From an uncultured Caulobacterales bacterium (lineage in GTDB: Bacteria > Pseudomonadota > Alphaproteobacteria > Caulobacterales > Maricaulaceae), in the NCBI GenBank assembly GCA_947503715.1, contig CANNER010000005.1, positions 18,268 through 82,267 on the forward strand: a stretch of 64,000 bases of DNA, written 5' to 3'. Below the pieces are notes generated by a model. The model was not told the DNA's origin and did no database searches. It saw only the letters and a program-made list of their open reading frames with translations. Position numbers and translations under genes: made by a program. Shown piece by piece: positions 1-8,033 of the stretch (the stretch's first letter is position 1; each line of letters begins with the position of its first letter).

Positions 1-1
1 A

Positions 2-2083
2 AAGGGAAATATGGTTGCCGTCATCTCGAACGGTACTGCTATTCTTGGCCTCGGTAATCTTGGCGCAATGGCGTCCAAACCGGTGATGGAAGGAAAGTCC
101 GTACTCTTTAAACGGTTTGCCGATATCGACAGTTTTGACATCGAAGTCGAAGAGGAAGACGCCACAGCTTTCATCGAATGCGTCAAACGGTTTGGCAATA
201 CATTTGGTGGCATTAATCTCGAAGATATTGGTTCGCCCGAATGTTTCATTATCGAGAGTGAGCTTCGGGATCTCCTCGATATTCCGGTCTTCCATGATGA
301 CCAGCACGGGACAGCGATTATCGCGACGGCGGGTCTCATCAATGCGTGCCACCTCACAGGACGAAAATTTGAAGATCTTAAACTCGTGCTCTGCGGGGCC
401 GGTGCGGCAGGTCTGTCGGTTCTGAACCTCGTTAAGAGCTTGGGTGTTAAAGATGAGAACGCGGTAGTTGTAGACAGTCGGGGTGTCATCTATAAGGGCC
501 GCACCGAATATATGGATCAGTGGAAAGCCCCGCATGCGGTGGTCACAGACATGCGCAGCCTGTCCGAGGCTATGGAAGGCGCAGATGTGTTTTTCGGCCT
601 CTCTGCCGCGGGCATTGTCAGCGGAGAGATGGTCGCCAGCATGGCACCGAACCCCATCATTTTCGCCATGGCAAACCCTGATCCGGAAATCCTACCCGAA
701 GAGATTAAATCCGTGCGTGACGATGCGATAATCGCAACGGGACGGTCTGATTATCCGAACCAAGTCAACAATGTCCTTGGTTTTCCTTATATATTCCGTG
801 GGGCGTTGGATGTTCGCGCGCGCAATGTGAATGATGAAATGAAGCTTGCCTGTGCGCATGCGCTGGCCGATCTTGCCCGTCAGGACGTGCCAGAGGAGGT
901 TGCGGCGGCCTATCACGGCAACCGTCCAAAATACGGTCCTGATTACATTATTCCTGCGCCGTTTGATCCTCGCCTCATTTCAGAAATTCCGCCCTATGTT
1001 GCGCAGGCCGCTATGGATACAGGCGTCGCGCGCAAGCCCATCGAGGACATGGAAGCCTATAAGAAATCACTCGCCCGTCGTCAGGACCCAACCGCCGCAA
1101 TATTGCAAGGTATCTCCGCGACTGTACAAGAAGAGCCAAAGACAATTGTCTTTGCCGAAGGCGAAGAACCTGCGGTTATTCGCGCCGCGCAGAGTTTCCA
1201 GCAACGCGGTCTTGGTAAGGCCATTCTTATAGGTCGGGAAAAGCCGATCTATGACAACATGAAATTGTTGGGCGTCGAAAATCCCGAGAGCCTGACCGTT
1301 CTTAACGCCCGTCTGTTTGACCGCAATGCAGAGTTCACGGAATATCTCTACAGCCGATTGCAGCGCAAAGGCTTCCTGCGTCGTGATGCGCAGCGTCTCG
1401 TGAATAATGACCGGAACGTTTTCTCTGCACTGCTGCTGCAACATGGATTAGCGGACGGTATGGTTTCGGGTGTCACCCGTTCCTACGATGTTGTTCTGCG
1501 CGATGTACGACTCGTCCTCGATCACCGTCCGGAGGAACGCACAATGGGTGTGTCTGTCGTGGTCAATAAAGGGCAAACGCTTTTCATCGCCGACACTAAT
1601 GTCACCGAATTACCGGATGCGTGGGACCTCGCCAATATCGCGGAATCCACAGCGCATTTTGCCCGTGAATTCGGGTTCGAACCTCGCGTCGCCTTCCTCT
1701 CCTATTCAACCTTCGGCAACCCCGTCGGTGAGCGGATGGAGAAAGTGCGGGAAGCCGTCCAAATTCTCGATGAACGCGAAGTCGATTTCGAATATGAAGG
1801 CGACATCGCAGCAGATGTGGCACTCGATCCAATGCATATGCTGACTTACCCGTTCTCGCGTTTGACGGACTCTGCAAATGTTCTCGTTATGCCGGCCATT
1901 CACAGCGCGTCTATTGCCACGAAATTGCTCGACAGCGTCGGCGGCGCGACTGTGTTGGGACCGTTCCTGACGGGGCTTGAAAAGCCGGTCCAGATTTGTT
2001 CGCTCGGTGCAACGGCGTCCGACATTGTCCAGATGGCAACGCTGGCGGCTTTTGCACCGTCCCATCGCGATATGCAGGGCTAG
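2..2083 (+). CDS. maeB: NADP-dependent malic enzyme, MaeB type (5' truncated)
   Basis: Oxidative decarboxylation of malate to pyruvate in the cytoplasm, linking the TCA cycle to gluconeogenesis. The frame is open from the window edge and reads KGNMVAVISNGTAILGLGNL, the conserved malic-enzyme stretch, so the true start lies upstream. The Rossmann NAD(P) segment VLCGAGAAGLSVLN is near residue 125 of the visible part. From about residue 365 the protein continues into a phosphotransacetylase-like domain (for example IVFAEGEEPAVIRAA and ANVLVMPAIHSASI). This two-domain layout is typical of proteobacterial MaeB; the second domain is usually regulatory rather than catalytic. It ends 42 bases before the MATE gene. 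Confidence 0.96.
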   Translation, partial: KGNMVAVISNGTAILGLGNLGAMASKPVMEGKSVLFKRFADIDSFDIEVEEEDATAFIECVKRFGNTFGGINLEDIGSPECFIIESELRDLLDIPVFHDDQHGTAIIATAGLINACHLTGRKFEDLKLVLCGAGAAGLSVLNLVKSLGVKDENAVVVDSRGVIYKGRTEYMDQWKAPHAVVTDMRSLSEAMEGADVFFGLSAAGIVSGEMVASMAPNPIIFAMANPDPEILPEEIKSVRDDAIIATGRSDYPNQVNNVLGFPYIFRGALDVRARNVNDEMKLACAHALADLARQDVPEEVAAAYHGNRPKYGPDYIIPAPFDPRLISEIPPYVAQAAMDTGVARKPIEDMEAYKKSLARRQDPTAAILQGISATVQEEPKTIVFAEGEEPAVIRAAQSFQQRGLGKAILIGREKPIYDNMKLLGVENPESLTVLNARLFDRNAEFTEYLYSRLQRKGFLRRDAQRLVNNDRNVFSALLLQHGLADGMVSGVTRSYDVVLRDVRLVLDHRPEERTMGVSVVVNKGQTLFIADTNVTELPDAWDLANIAESTAHFAREFGFEPRVAFLSYSTFGNPVGERMEKVREAVQILDEREVDFEYEGDIAADVALDPMHMLTYPFSRLTDSANVLVMPAIHSASIATKLLDSVGGATVLGPFLTGLEKPVQICSLGATASDIVQMATLAAFAPSHRDMQG

Positions 2084-2125
2084 ACACTGGCCGCACCGCA
2101 AAAGACCAATGTCCTGGAAGGATCG

Positions 2126-3466
2126 GTGGCCAAGCATATCCTGCGTATGCTTGGACCATTTTCGATTGCGGTCATCGCGCTAATTTCGACGGGTATTGTT
2201 GATACAATTTATCTTGGTCGTTTGGAGGATCCGAATGACCCCAATGTTGCCAGAGCTGTTCTCGCCGCGCTGGGTATTGCTTTCCCAATTAGCTTTATCG
2301 GGAATAGCGCCAATATCGGGCTGGGTGCCGGAACGATGAGCGCGGTTTCCCGGGCTTTGGGGCAAGGGGATATTGCGAAATCAAAACGTCATGCCGCAGC
2401 GGCGATTTTAATGGGTCTTTTCGTCATGACGTTTCTGGTGTCATTCATGTTGTTGATCTCACCCTTCACTCTTTCGCTCATGGGGCAAAGTGATGATGTG
2501 GAACGCCGGGCCTTTGGTTACTTATTGATTGTCATGCCGGGACTGGTGCTCGTCTCCGTCGCGTCTATGAGTAATAATATTCTCAGGGCAGGGGGAGAAG
2601 CGCTTCTGCCGTCCTCAATTATGATATTGGGGGCGCTCGTCAATATTATCATGAACCCGTTTTTTATTTACGGATGGGGACCCTTCCCGCGTATGGAATT
2701 ACAAGGCGCTGCCCTGTCCACATTACTTGGTAATGGTATTGGGGCCGCTTACGGATTTTACATCATTCTATTCCATCGCAAGGCTGTTGATTTTGTCGGC
2801 ATGACCTTGAAGTCCATACAGCATGCTTGGTCGATTATTGGCCAAGTCGGTATACCGGCGGCGGGTACGAATATTATCATCCCTGTTGCCACTTGGGTCG
2901 TGGTCGCCATTATCGGGAATGTTTTGGGAGAAGCGGATGTTGCCGCCTTTACGGTTGCCAGTCGCGCGGAGTTAATCTCAGTTGGTCTTCTCTATGCGTT
3001 ATCGGCCTGTATCGGTGCCGTGACAGGCCGTAATGGGGGTGCGGGTCAAACGGCGCGGGTCCGTGAAGCATTTAAAGTTTGCTATATTATCTGCGTGATT
3101 TGGAGCACGGCGATGGCGGTGCTATTGGCAGTCTTCGCGACGCAGATTGCAAATATCTTCACGAGCGATGAGGTTTTGATCGCGAAGATCATCCCGTATT
3201 TCTACATCGTACCCATTACGATTTTTGCCTATGGTTTTGTGTTTGTCAGCGCTGCCGGATTAAATGCATTGGGTCGTCCGATATTCGGATTGATCTATAC
3301 GATCATTCGCTCTCTCATTCTATATATCGGACTTATCGCGATTGGAGTCTGGACAGCCGGACTTATCGGGGCTTTTGTCGGGGTTGCAGCCGCCAATATC
3401 GTCTCGGGCCTCATCGCGATAATCTGGACGTTAAAGAAAGCGCCGATGACCGCCAAAGAGAGTTGA
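2126..3466 (+). CDS. MATE family efflux transporter
   Basis: Predicted inner-membrane Na+ or H+ coupled drug/metabolite exporter of 446 residues, normal length for MATE proteins. About twelve hydrophobic segments are visible. The N half carries the LGxGTMSAVSRALGQGD-type segment and the C half repeats the fold (AFTVASRAELISVGLLYALS). I chose the GTG start at 2126 because a GGAAGGA ribosome site lies 5 bases upstream. The substrate cannot be told from sequence. It lies between maeB and tRNA-Leu, in the same direction. Confidence 0.9.
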   Translation: MAKHILRMLGPFSIAVIALISTGIVDTIYLGRLEDPNDPNVARAVLAALGIAFPISFIGNSANIGLGAGTMSAVSRALGQGDIAKSKRHAAAAILMGLFVMTFLVSFMLLISPFTLSLMGQSDDVERRAFGYLLIVMPGLVLVSVASMSNNILRAGGEALLPSSIMILGALVNIIMNPFFIYGWGPFPRMELQGAALSTLLGNGIGAAYGFYIILFHRKAVDFVGMTLKSIQHAWSIIGQVGIPAAGTNIIIPVATWVVVAIIGNVLGEADVAAFTVASRAELISVGLLYALSACIGAVTGRNGGAGQTARVREAFKVCYIICVIWSTAMAVLLAVFATQIANIFTSDEVLIAKIIPYFYIVPITIFAYGFVFVSAAGLNALGRPIFGLIYTIIRSLILYIGLIAIGVWTAGLIGAFVGVAAANIVSGLIAIIWTLKKAPMTAKES

Positions 3467-3506
3467 CGAGCCGTGTATCTAAGGTTACCTCGCCGCACTC
3501 ACCTGT

Positions 3507-3591
3507 GCGGGTGTGGCGGAATTGGTAGACGCGCTAGATTTAGGTTCTAGTATCTTAGGATGTGAAGGTTCAAGTCCTTTCACCCGCACCA
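3507..3591 (+). tRNA. tRNA-Leu (anticodon TAG)
   Basis: Complete class II tRNA. Acceptor GCGGGTG pairs with CACCCGC, the D loop contains GGTAGACGC, anticodon stem CTAGA/TCTAG surrounds loop TTTAGGT (anticodon TAG), there is a long variable arm, T arm GAAGGTTCAAGTCCTTTC, discriminator A and an encoded CCA. Its 3' end is the integration site of islands A and B; the gene stays intact after integration. Confidence 0.97.
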
Positions 3592-3597
3592 CTCTCT
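3576..3597 (+). other. attL of island A (3' end of tRNA-Leu)
   Basis: CCTTTCACCCGCACCA at 3576-3591 recurs identically at 15560-15575 and with two mismatches at 23237-23252. Integration in a tRNA 3' end, with the tail restored by the incoming element, is standard for this recombinase class. Similarity to 15576-15590 continues past CCA (TCTC and AGGGTTCA blocks). Confidence 0.85.
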
Positions 3598-3683
3598 AGA
3601 GGGTTCAAACGGCTTAAGCCTTTGGAACTTATAGGGAAACTTCTTGCTTCCTTTTCGTTCCTCTAGTCGCCTAAGCGATTTGA

Positions 3684-3712
3684 CCTACTTTTTGGCCTAC
3701 ATTTGGCCTTAC
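3684..3712 (+). repeat. Tandem 12-bp repeats at left end of island A (putative integrase arm sites)
   Basis: CCTACTTTTTGG, CCTACATTTGG and CCTTAC follow one another directly between the att site and the integrase start. The same word, CCTACATTTTG, repeats at 12-bp spacing at 15470-15495 and 23148-23173. Function as recombinase arm-type binding sites is inferred from position. Confidence 0.55.
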
Positions 3713-3727
3713 AAAGGAGGCGGTGAT

Positions 3728-5104
3728 ATGAGGTCTGTTCAACGCATTGACCAATATTTGCGTTTGCGAGGTGGCACTTGGTATTATGTCCGCCGCGTCC
3801 CGAAATCCCTTCGACATGTCGAAGACAGAAAATTCATCAACCAATCTTTGCAAACGGATAGTCTAACCACGGCGCGACAGCGGCGAAATGTGTGTGCGGC
3901 GGCTGATAATCAGCGCTGGGCTGAGATAACACCTCAACGCTTTGATGAGGTACCTAGAGACGCCACCCAAAAAGATATGAACCAACGAGCTGAGGCTTAC
4001 GGGTTCACCTACCGCCCTGCGGCGGACATTGCAGAGACCGCTGAACTCTCGGAACTCATTGATCGGCTGAAGGCAGTCGTCCCTAGCCAGACTCCTATGA
4101 CGCCAAAGGTCCAGAGGGACACTGACGCCTTGCTAGGGTTAGCCGAGCCGACATCCACGACAATCACTCAGGCAATGGACCTATATCTCTCTGAGATCGC
4201 GCTGGATGAGCTTTCTGGTAAGTCACCAGAGCAGGTAGCCAATTACTCTAAGGTCAAGCGCCGCGCCGTCGGCAACTTCGTCCGGATGAATGGCGATATG
4301 GATATGCGCGAGATTGAACGTGAACATGGGCGTAAGGTGTATCAGCATTGGGCGTCTAAGGTTCATCCAACTGACGGCTCTAAGCCTATGAGCGGGAATA
4401 GTGCTAACCGCGATCTCGGAAACCTGCGAAAGCTCTACCGCCGTTATTTTGAACATATTGGCGAGGAGGACAGGCAGAACCCGTTTCGAAATCTACGTTT
4501 CTCTGATGCCAAGATGAGCGACGTGAAGCCTTTCTCCAGCGAATGGGTGCAAACTCGTATTTTTGAACCTAATGTTTTCGAGGGACTGAATAGGGAGGCT
4601 GCGTTGCTGTGCTTCGCGCTTATCGAAACGGGCTGCCGTCCGAGTGAGTTGAGCAACATTCTCCCTGAGAACATCTGTATTGATGCTGATGTCCCACATA
4701 TTCGCATTCGGTCAACGAAGGCGCGGCAACTGAAATCAAAAGCGTCAATTCGTGATGTACCGCTCGTTGGTATAAGCCTTGAGGCTATGAAGCTCGCACG
4801 GAATGGCTTCCCGCATTATAGGGAGAGGGGATATCTTCTTTCGCAATCTCTAACTAAGGCGTTCAAAGCCCGTAAGTTAATGCCGTCAGACAATCATCGT
4901 ATCTACAGCTTCCGACATAGCTTTGAGAACCGGATGCTCGAAGCGGGAATCGATTTTGGTTTGCGTTGCACCTTGATGGGGCATCGAAATCCACGTCCAG
5001 AATATGGCGACGGAGGCTCACTGACTTACCGCCGAGACGAGATGCTTAAGATTGTCCACCCAGTAAGTGAAGACTTGCTCAAAGGCTTTCCTTTCAAAAC
5101 ATAA
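3728..5104 (+). CDS. int: Tyrosine recombinase (island A integrase)
   Basis: Site-specific recombinase of 458 residues expected to integrate and excise island A at tRNA-Leu. The N-terminal region has RGGTWYYVRRVPKSLR, shared with the integrase of island C. The catalytic part shows LIETGCRPSELSNI (first Arg), IYSFRHSFENRML (His-x-x-Arg box area) and LMGHRNPRPEYGDG, followed by a Tyr in SLTYRRDEML. I chose ATG 3728 over the upstream in-frame start at 3644: AAGGAGG lies 7 bases before it, it matches the start of the island C homologue, and it leaves the arm-like repeats non-coding. It is the intact version of the pseudogene at 15.6-16.4 kb. Confidence 0.93.
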   Translation: MRSVQRIDQYLRLRGGTWYYVRRVPKSLRHVEDRKFINQSLQTDSLTTARQRRNVCAAADNQRWAEITPQRFDEVPRDATQKDMNQRAEAYGFTYRPAADIAETAELSELIDRLKAVVPSQTPMTPKVQRDTDALLGLAEPTSTTITQAMDLYLSEIALDELSGKSPEQVANYSKVKRRAVGNFVRMNGDMDMREIEREHGRKVYQHWASKVHPTDGSKPMSGNSANRDLGNLRKLYRRYFEHIGEEDRQNPFRNLRFSDAKMSDVKPFSSEWVQTRIFEPNVFEGLNREAALLCFALIETGCRPSELSNILPENICIDADVPHIRIRSTKARQLKSKASIRDVPLVGISLEAMKLARNGFPHYRERGYLLSQSLTKAFKARKLMPSDNHRIYSFRHSFENRMLEAGIDFGLRCTLMGHRNPRPEYGDGGSLTYRRDEMLKIVHPVSEDLLKGFPFKT

Positions 5105-5132
5105 CAGCAAGCTGTTTTCGCCGCTTCGCGAC

Positions 5133-5191
5133 GAGTCTGGCGGTCCTGCCTGCGCTCGTAATGGGGCGGCTCCGGCAGGACCGCCAGACTC
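5133..5191 (+). repeat. Long GC-rich hairpin, repeat family copy 1
   Basis: An 18-bp perfect stem (5133-5150 with 5174-5191) closes a loop containing GCGCTCGTAATGGGGCGGCTC. The loop core recurs inverted at 7945-7998 inside a different stem, so the core is conserved while the stem is remade. It lies just after the integrase stop. No T-run follows, so it is not a standard terminator. Confidence 0.6.
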
Positions 5192-5236
5192 ATTTCCCGA
5201 CAGTTAGGAGAGAATTATGGATAGGGTAGAAAAGGG

Positions 5237-5341
5237 GAAATGTGGAGGGCGAGATAAAGGAAGGTGTGCACACCTAGGTGCTAACCCCTTGTCGGCACAT
5301 CGTTTTAGGTATGCACACGCGCCATTGAGGTGTGCACATGG
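5237..5341 (-). repeat. Palindrome-bounded element, copy 1
   Basis: On the minus strand it holds AAAACGATGTGCCGACAAGG, flanked by GGTATGCACAC and GGTGTGCACACC boxes and followed by CTTTATCTCGCCCTCCA. The same order of blocks occurs on the plus strand at 7747-7893 and 45776-45930, and a relic sits at 16393-16470. It has no convincing reading frame. In islands A, C and B it lies at the integrase 3' side. Function unknown. Confidence 0.6.
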
Positions 5342-5649
5342 AGTCGTGGTTTTCCTATATTTCATGGGGCTTAGCCGTGTGCACAAAGCCGCAATGCAGC
5401 AGCTTTTAAGGAAATTTCATTGCGGCAGTAAGCTCCCGAACGGCTCTTAATTATGAACCTCTCAAAAATAACTCTTGCCAAAAAGCAATTCCGTAAATAA
5501 TGGGCGCGTCTAATTCGAGGATATCATGTAGCATCAAGACCCACATCTTTAGCGAATTTTTGCCAGTAGCGCGGCAAACTCTACCCCTATGTTCATCAGG
5601 CTGCGTGACGACGAAATTCTCCCGTACCTGATCTTGATGAGACAAAATC

Positions 5650-6461
5650 ATGAAAATTTATAAATATCCGCGCACGCGGCATATTGAGGGCTCACGCCTG
5701 CAATATGGCGATAGCCGGGATGATCAAGCCTTTGAGAACCTCAAAGGTAAAAGGCTGATCATCGAAGAAAAAGTCGATGGTGCAAATTGCGCCCTCTCTT
5801 TCGAGGCGGGGAAACTCCGTCTGCAAAGCCGAGGTCATTTTTGACGGGTGGCACTAGGGAGCGCCATTTTGATCTGTTCAAATCTTGGACTGCCTGTCAC
5901 GCGGAGGCGTTTCACGCGGCTCTGGGCGACCGATTTATTGTGTATGGCGAGTGGCTCTACGCGAAACATACCGTATTCTACGATGCGTTGCAGCACTATT
6001 TTATGGAGTTTGACGTGTTGGACCAGAAGACGGGGTTGTTTCTGTCAACGGATCGCCGCCGCGATTTGCTGGCAGGTTTACCCGTCATGCCGGTCCCGGT
6101 GTTGAAAGACGGAGCGTTTTCCAGCTTGGAGGAGGTCACGGATTTAGTGCGACCTTCGCTTTATAAAACGACTGAGTGGCGCGCGGCGTTGGAAAATGCG
6201 GCCGAACAGTCTGGTAGTCGCCCAGACTTTGTTGAAAGGCAAACCGAAGACAGTGACTTGTCCGAAGGCTTATATCTTAAGCTTGAAGATGAAGATCAGG
6301 TCATCGGTCGTTTTAAATATGTCCGCGCAGATTTTGTGCAGGCTATTATGGATGGTGACAGCCATTGGCACGAGCGACCAATTTTGCCAAATATTTTGGC
6401 AGAAGGAGTTGATATTTTCGCTTCCCACCTTGGATTGAAGGGAGCCTATGATGAAACATAA
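5650..6461 (+). CDS. ATP-dependent RNA ligase (Rnl2-like), interrupted by a -1 frameshift
   Basis: Predicted RNA ligase that seals 3'-OH/5'-phosphate ends. The first frame (5650-5844) starts MKIYKYPRTRHIEGSRLQYG and carries nucleotidyltransferase motif I, EEKVDGAN, whose Lys takes the AMP; it then stops at TGA 5842. The second frame, from about 5841 to 6461, resumes at once with LTGGTRERHFDLFKSW and the family block VYGEWLYAKHTVFYDAL, then EGLYLKLEDED and RFKYVRADF. Family proteins read RGHFLTGG straight across. The break is at a run of five T (5838-5842): one more T, or a -1 slip, restores the frame. It overlaps the HD-Pnk start by 14 bases, so the two act together. It may be a recent pseudogene, a slippage-expressed gene or a sequencing error. 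Confidence 0.8.
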
Positions 6462-7599
6462 TCAACTCACATATGACGCCTTGCTGTCCTTGGTGCCTAA
6501 ATCACCTGTGTGGTCAATTGATTGGTCACGTATCTGGGGTTTATGGCCAGAGTTGGCTGCTTTGGACAGCTGTCCGCAAGATCCAATCCATCATGCCGAA
6601 GGGAATGTTGGTCTGCATACTCGCATGGTCACTGAAGCTTTGGTAGGATTGGAGGAGTGGCGGCGGTTGGATGCCAAGGACCGGAGCTTGTTATTCTGGT
6701 CGGCAATCTTGCACGACATCGGCAAACCGGCGACCACGCGCGAGGAGGACGGCGGGCGTATTTCTGCCCGTAATCATGCGCGTGTCGGTACGCAGATGGT
6801 GCGGCAACTGCTGTGGGAGATTGGCGCGCCTTTCGCATGGCGAGAAGCCCTATGCGGAATCGTGTCGGAGCATTTGGTGCCGTTTTGGCTGATCGAAAAA
6901 AACAACGTCCAGCGCCAAGCGATTTTGACGTCGTGGCGCTGTCGTCCCGACCATCTCTGCCTGCATGCGCAGGCGGATACGCTCGGGCGTTTCTGTGCGG
7001 ACCGACAAGGTGTTTTGGATAACATCGACCTCGCGCGGGAGGCATTTAAAGAGGCGAGGTGCTTCAAAGCTCCCTTCGCCTTTGCCAATGCCGCCAGTCG
7101 TGTTTCCTACTTTGAAAAAGTTGATCGTGATCCCGCCTACGTGGAATTCGAAGATTTCCGCTGCCGTGTGACGGTTATGTCTGGCCTACCTGGGGCGGGA
7201 AAGGACACCTGGATTAAAGCCAATTGTCCTAACTTACCGATGGTTAGTTTGGATCAAATCCGTCTTGAATTAGGAGCGCCAAATACGGGGAATCAAGGTC
7301 GTGTTATTCAAGCTGCAAGGGAACGAGCGCGTGAATATTTGAGAGCTGGTCAGAACTTTGTTTGGAACGCCACGAATATCAGTCGTCAGCTCAGAGAGAA
7401 AAGTTTGAAACTTTTGCGTGACTATAACGCAGAAGTAGAACTCATCTATCTTGAGCCTAAGGTCGAAACGTTATTTTTGCAAAACCAAAACCGAGACAGC
7501 GCTATTCCGGCGAAAGCCTTGAGTGGTTTGATAAGGAAATTGGAGCCTCCGCAAGACTGGGAAGCCCACAATGTCGAGCGCGTAATCGCTGCATATTAA
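6448..7599 (+). CDS. HD-Pnk RNA end-healing enzyme (HD phosphoesterase + polynucleotide 5'-kinase)
   Basis: Bifunctional end-healing enzyme of 383 residues. The N half is an HD hydrolase (LLFWSAILHDIGKPATT near residue 85, then RNHARVG), the type that removes 2',3'-cyclic or 2'-phosphates. The C half is a P-loop kinase with GLPGAGKDT near residue 250 and a LDQIR block, which phosphorylates 5'-OH ends. Together they convert nuclease-made ends into ligatable 3'-OH/5'-P ends for the adjoining RNA ligase. This HD-Pnk architecture with a linked ligase is known in diverse bacteria. ATG 6448 and ATG 6451 are adjacent; GAAGGGAG precedes them. A perfect GC-rich hairpin follows the stop. Confidence 0.88.
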   Translation: MMKHNQLTYDALLSLVPKSPVWSIDWSRIWGLWPELAALDSCPQDPIHHAEGNVGLHTRMVTEALVGLEEWRRLDAKDRSLLFWSAILHDIGKPATTREEDGGRISARNHARVGTQMVRQLLWEIGAPFAWREALCGIVSEHLVPFWLIEKNNVQRQAILTSWRCRPDHLCLHAQADTLGRFCADRQGVLDNIDLAREAFKEARCFKAPFAFANAASRVSYFEKVDRDPAYVEFEDFRCRVTVMSGLPGAGKDTWIKANCPNLPMVSLDQIRLELGAPNTGNQGRVIQAARERAREYLRAGQNFVWNATNISRQLREKSLKLLRDYNAEVELIYLEPKVETLFLQNQNRDSAIPAKALSGLIRKLEPPQDWEAHNVERVIAAY

Positions 7600-7602
7600 A
7601 TT

Positions 7603-7625
7603 GGGGCCCGATATGATCGGGCCCC
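7603..7625 (+). terminator. GC-rich hairpin after HD-Pnk
   Basis: GGGGCCCG (7603-7610) pairs perfectly with CGGGCCCC (7618-7625), extended by AT/AT next to a short loop. It lies 3 bases after the stop codon. No T-run follows, so termination is plausible but not certain; it may also protect the 3' end. Confidence 0.5.
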
Positions 7626-7746
7626 TACTCGAACCTAACGTTTTGAATATTCCTTCCGATGATAAGGGGTGATTGAGTGCTTTTTCGTTCTAGATCACCA
7701 AGTCAGAGAATTGAGGTTGGAAAAGGCTGGTTGAGGTTAGTGTTTC

Positions 7747-7893
7747 GGTGTGCACACCTATTCCTCTTATGGTTCAATAACTTGGTGGAAAACGGGTGCA
7801 CACCATGTTTTCCAAAGTGCATGCCAAAAACGATGTGCAGACAATGGGTTAACCCATAGGTGTGCACACCTCCTTTTATCTTGCTCTCCACGC
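7747..7893 (+). repeat. Palindrome-bounded element, copy 2
   Basis: GGTGTGCACACC at 7747-7758 and again at 7859-7870 bound a region with an inverted repeat TGGAAAAC/GTTTTCCA, the core AAAACGATGTGCAGACAATG (7827-7846) and the palindrome TGGGTTAACCCA. After the right box comes TCCTTTTATCTTGCTCTCCA, matching copies 1 and 3. Orientation is opposite to copy 1, so the two copies bracket the ligase/HD-Pnk pair. Confidence 0.65.
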
Positions 7894-7944
7894 CTCCCTT
7901 TATTTCGGCCTCAAATTCGCGTTTTATTAGATCGGTGTGATGCC

Positions 7945-8015
7945 GTCCAGCGGGCCTGATCGAGCCGCTCCATTACGAGCGAGGCAGGGGCGCTGGACTT
8001 GCCGCTAGGCGGCAA
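7945..8015 (-). repeat. Long GC-rich hairpin, repeat family copy 2, with a second small hairpin
   Basis: GTCCAGCG (7945-7952) pairs with CGCTGGAC (7991-7998). On the minus strand the loop holds TCGCTCGTAATGGAGCGGCTC, nearly the same as the loop of the 5133-5191 hairpin. A second stem, TTGCCGC/GCGGCAA, occupies 7999-8015. It lies 19 bases past the rtcA stop and could mark the end of the rtc transcript. Confidence 0.55.
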
Positions 8016-8033
8016 AGATACCGCGTACTGAGG

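Noticed and set aside
3644..3727. Integrase start at 3644
   Set aside because: The extra 28 codons cover the arm-like repeats and have no counterpart in the island C integrase.
5217..5450. Protein gene of 77 codons downstream of the integrase
   Set aside because: It runs through the palindrome-bounded element, is not conserved as protein in the other copies, and frames differ between copies.
7677..7959. Short proteins around copy 2 of the repeat
   Set aside because: Same reason: they arise from palindromic repeat sequence and have no family features.
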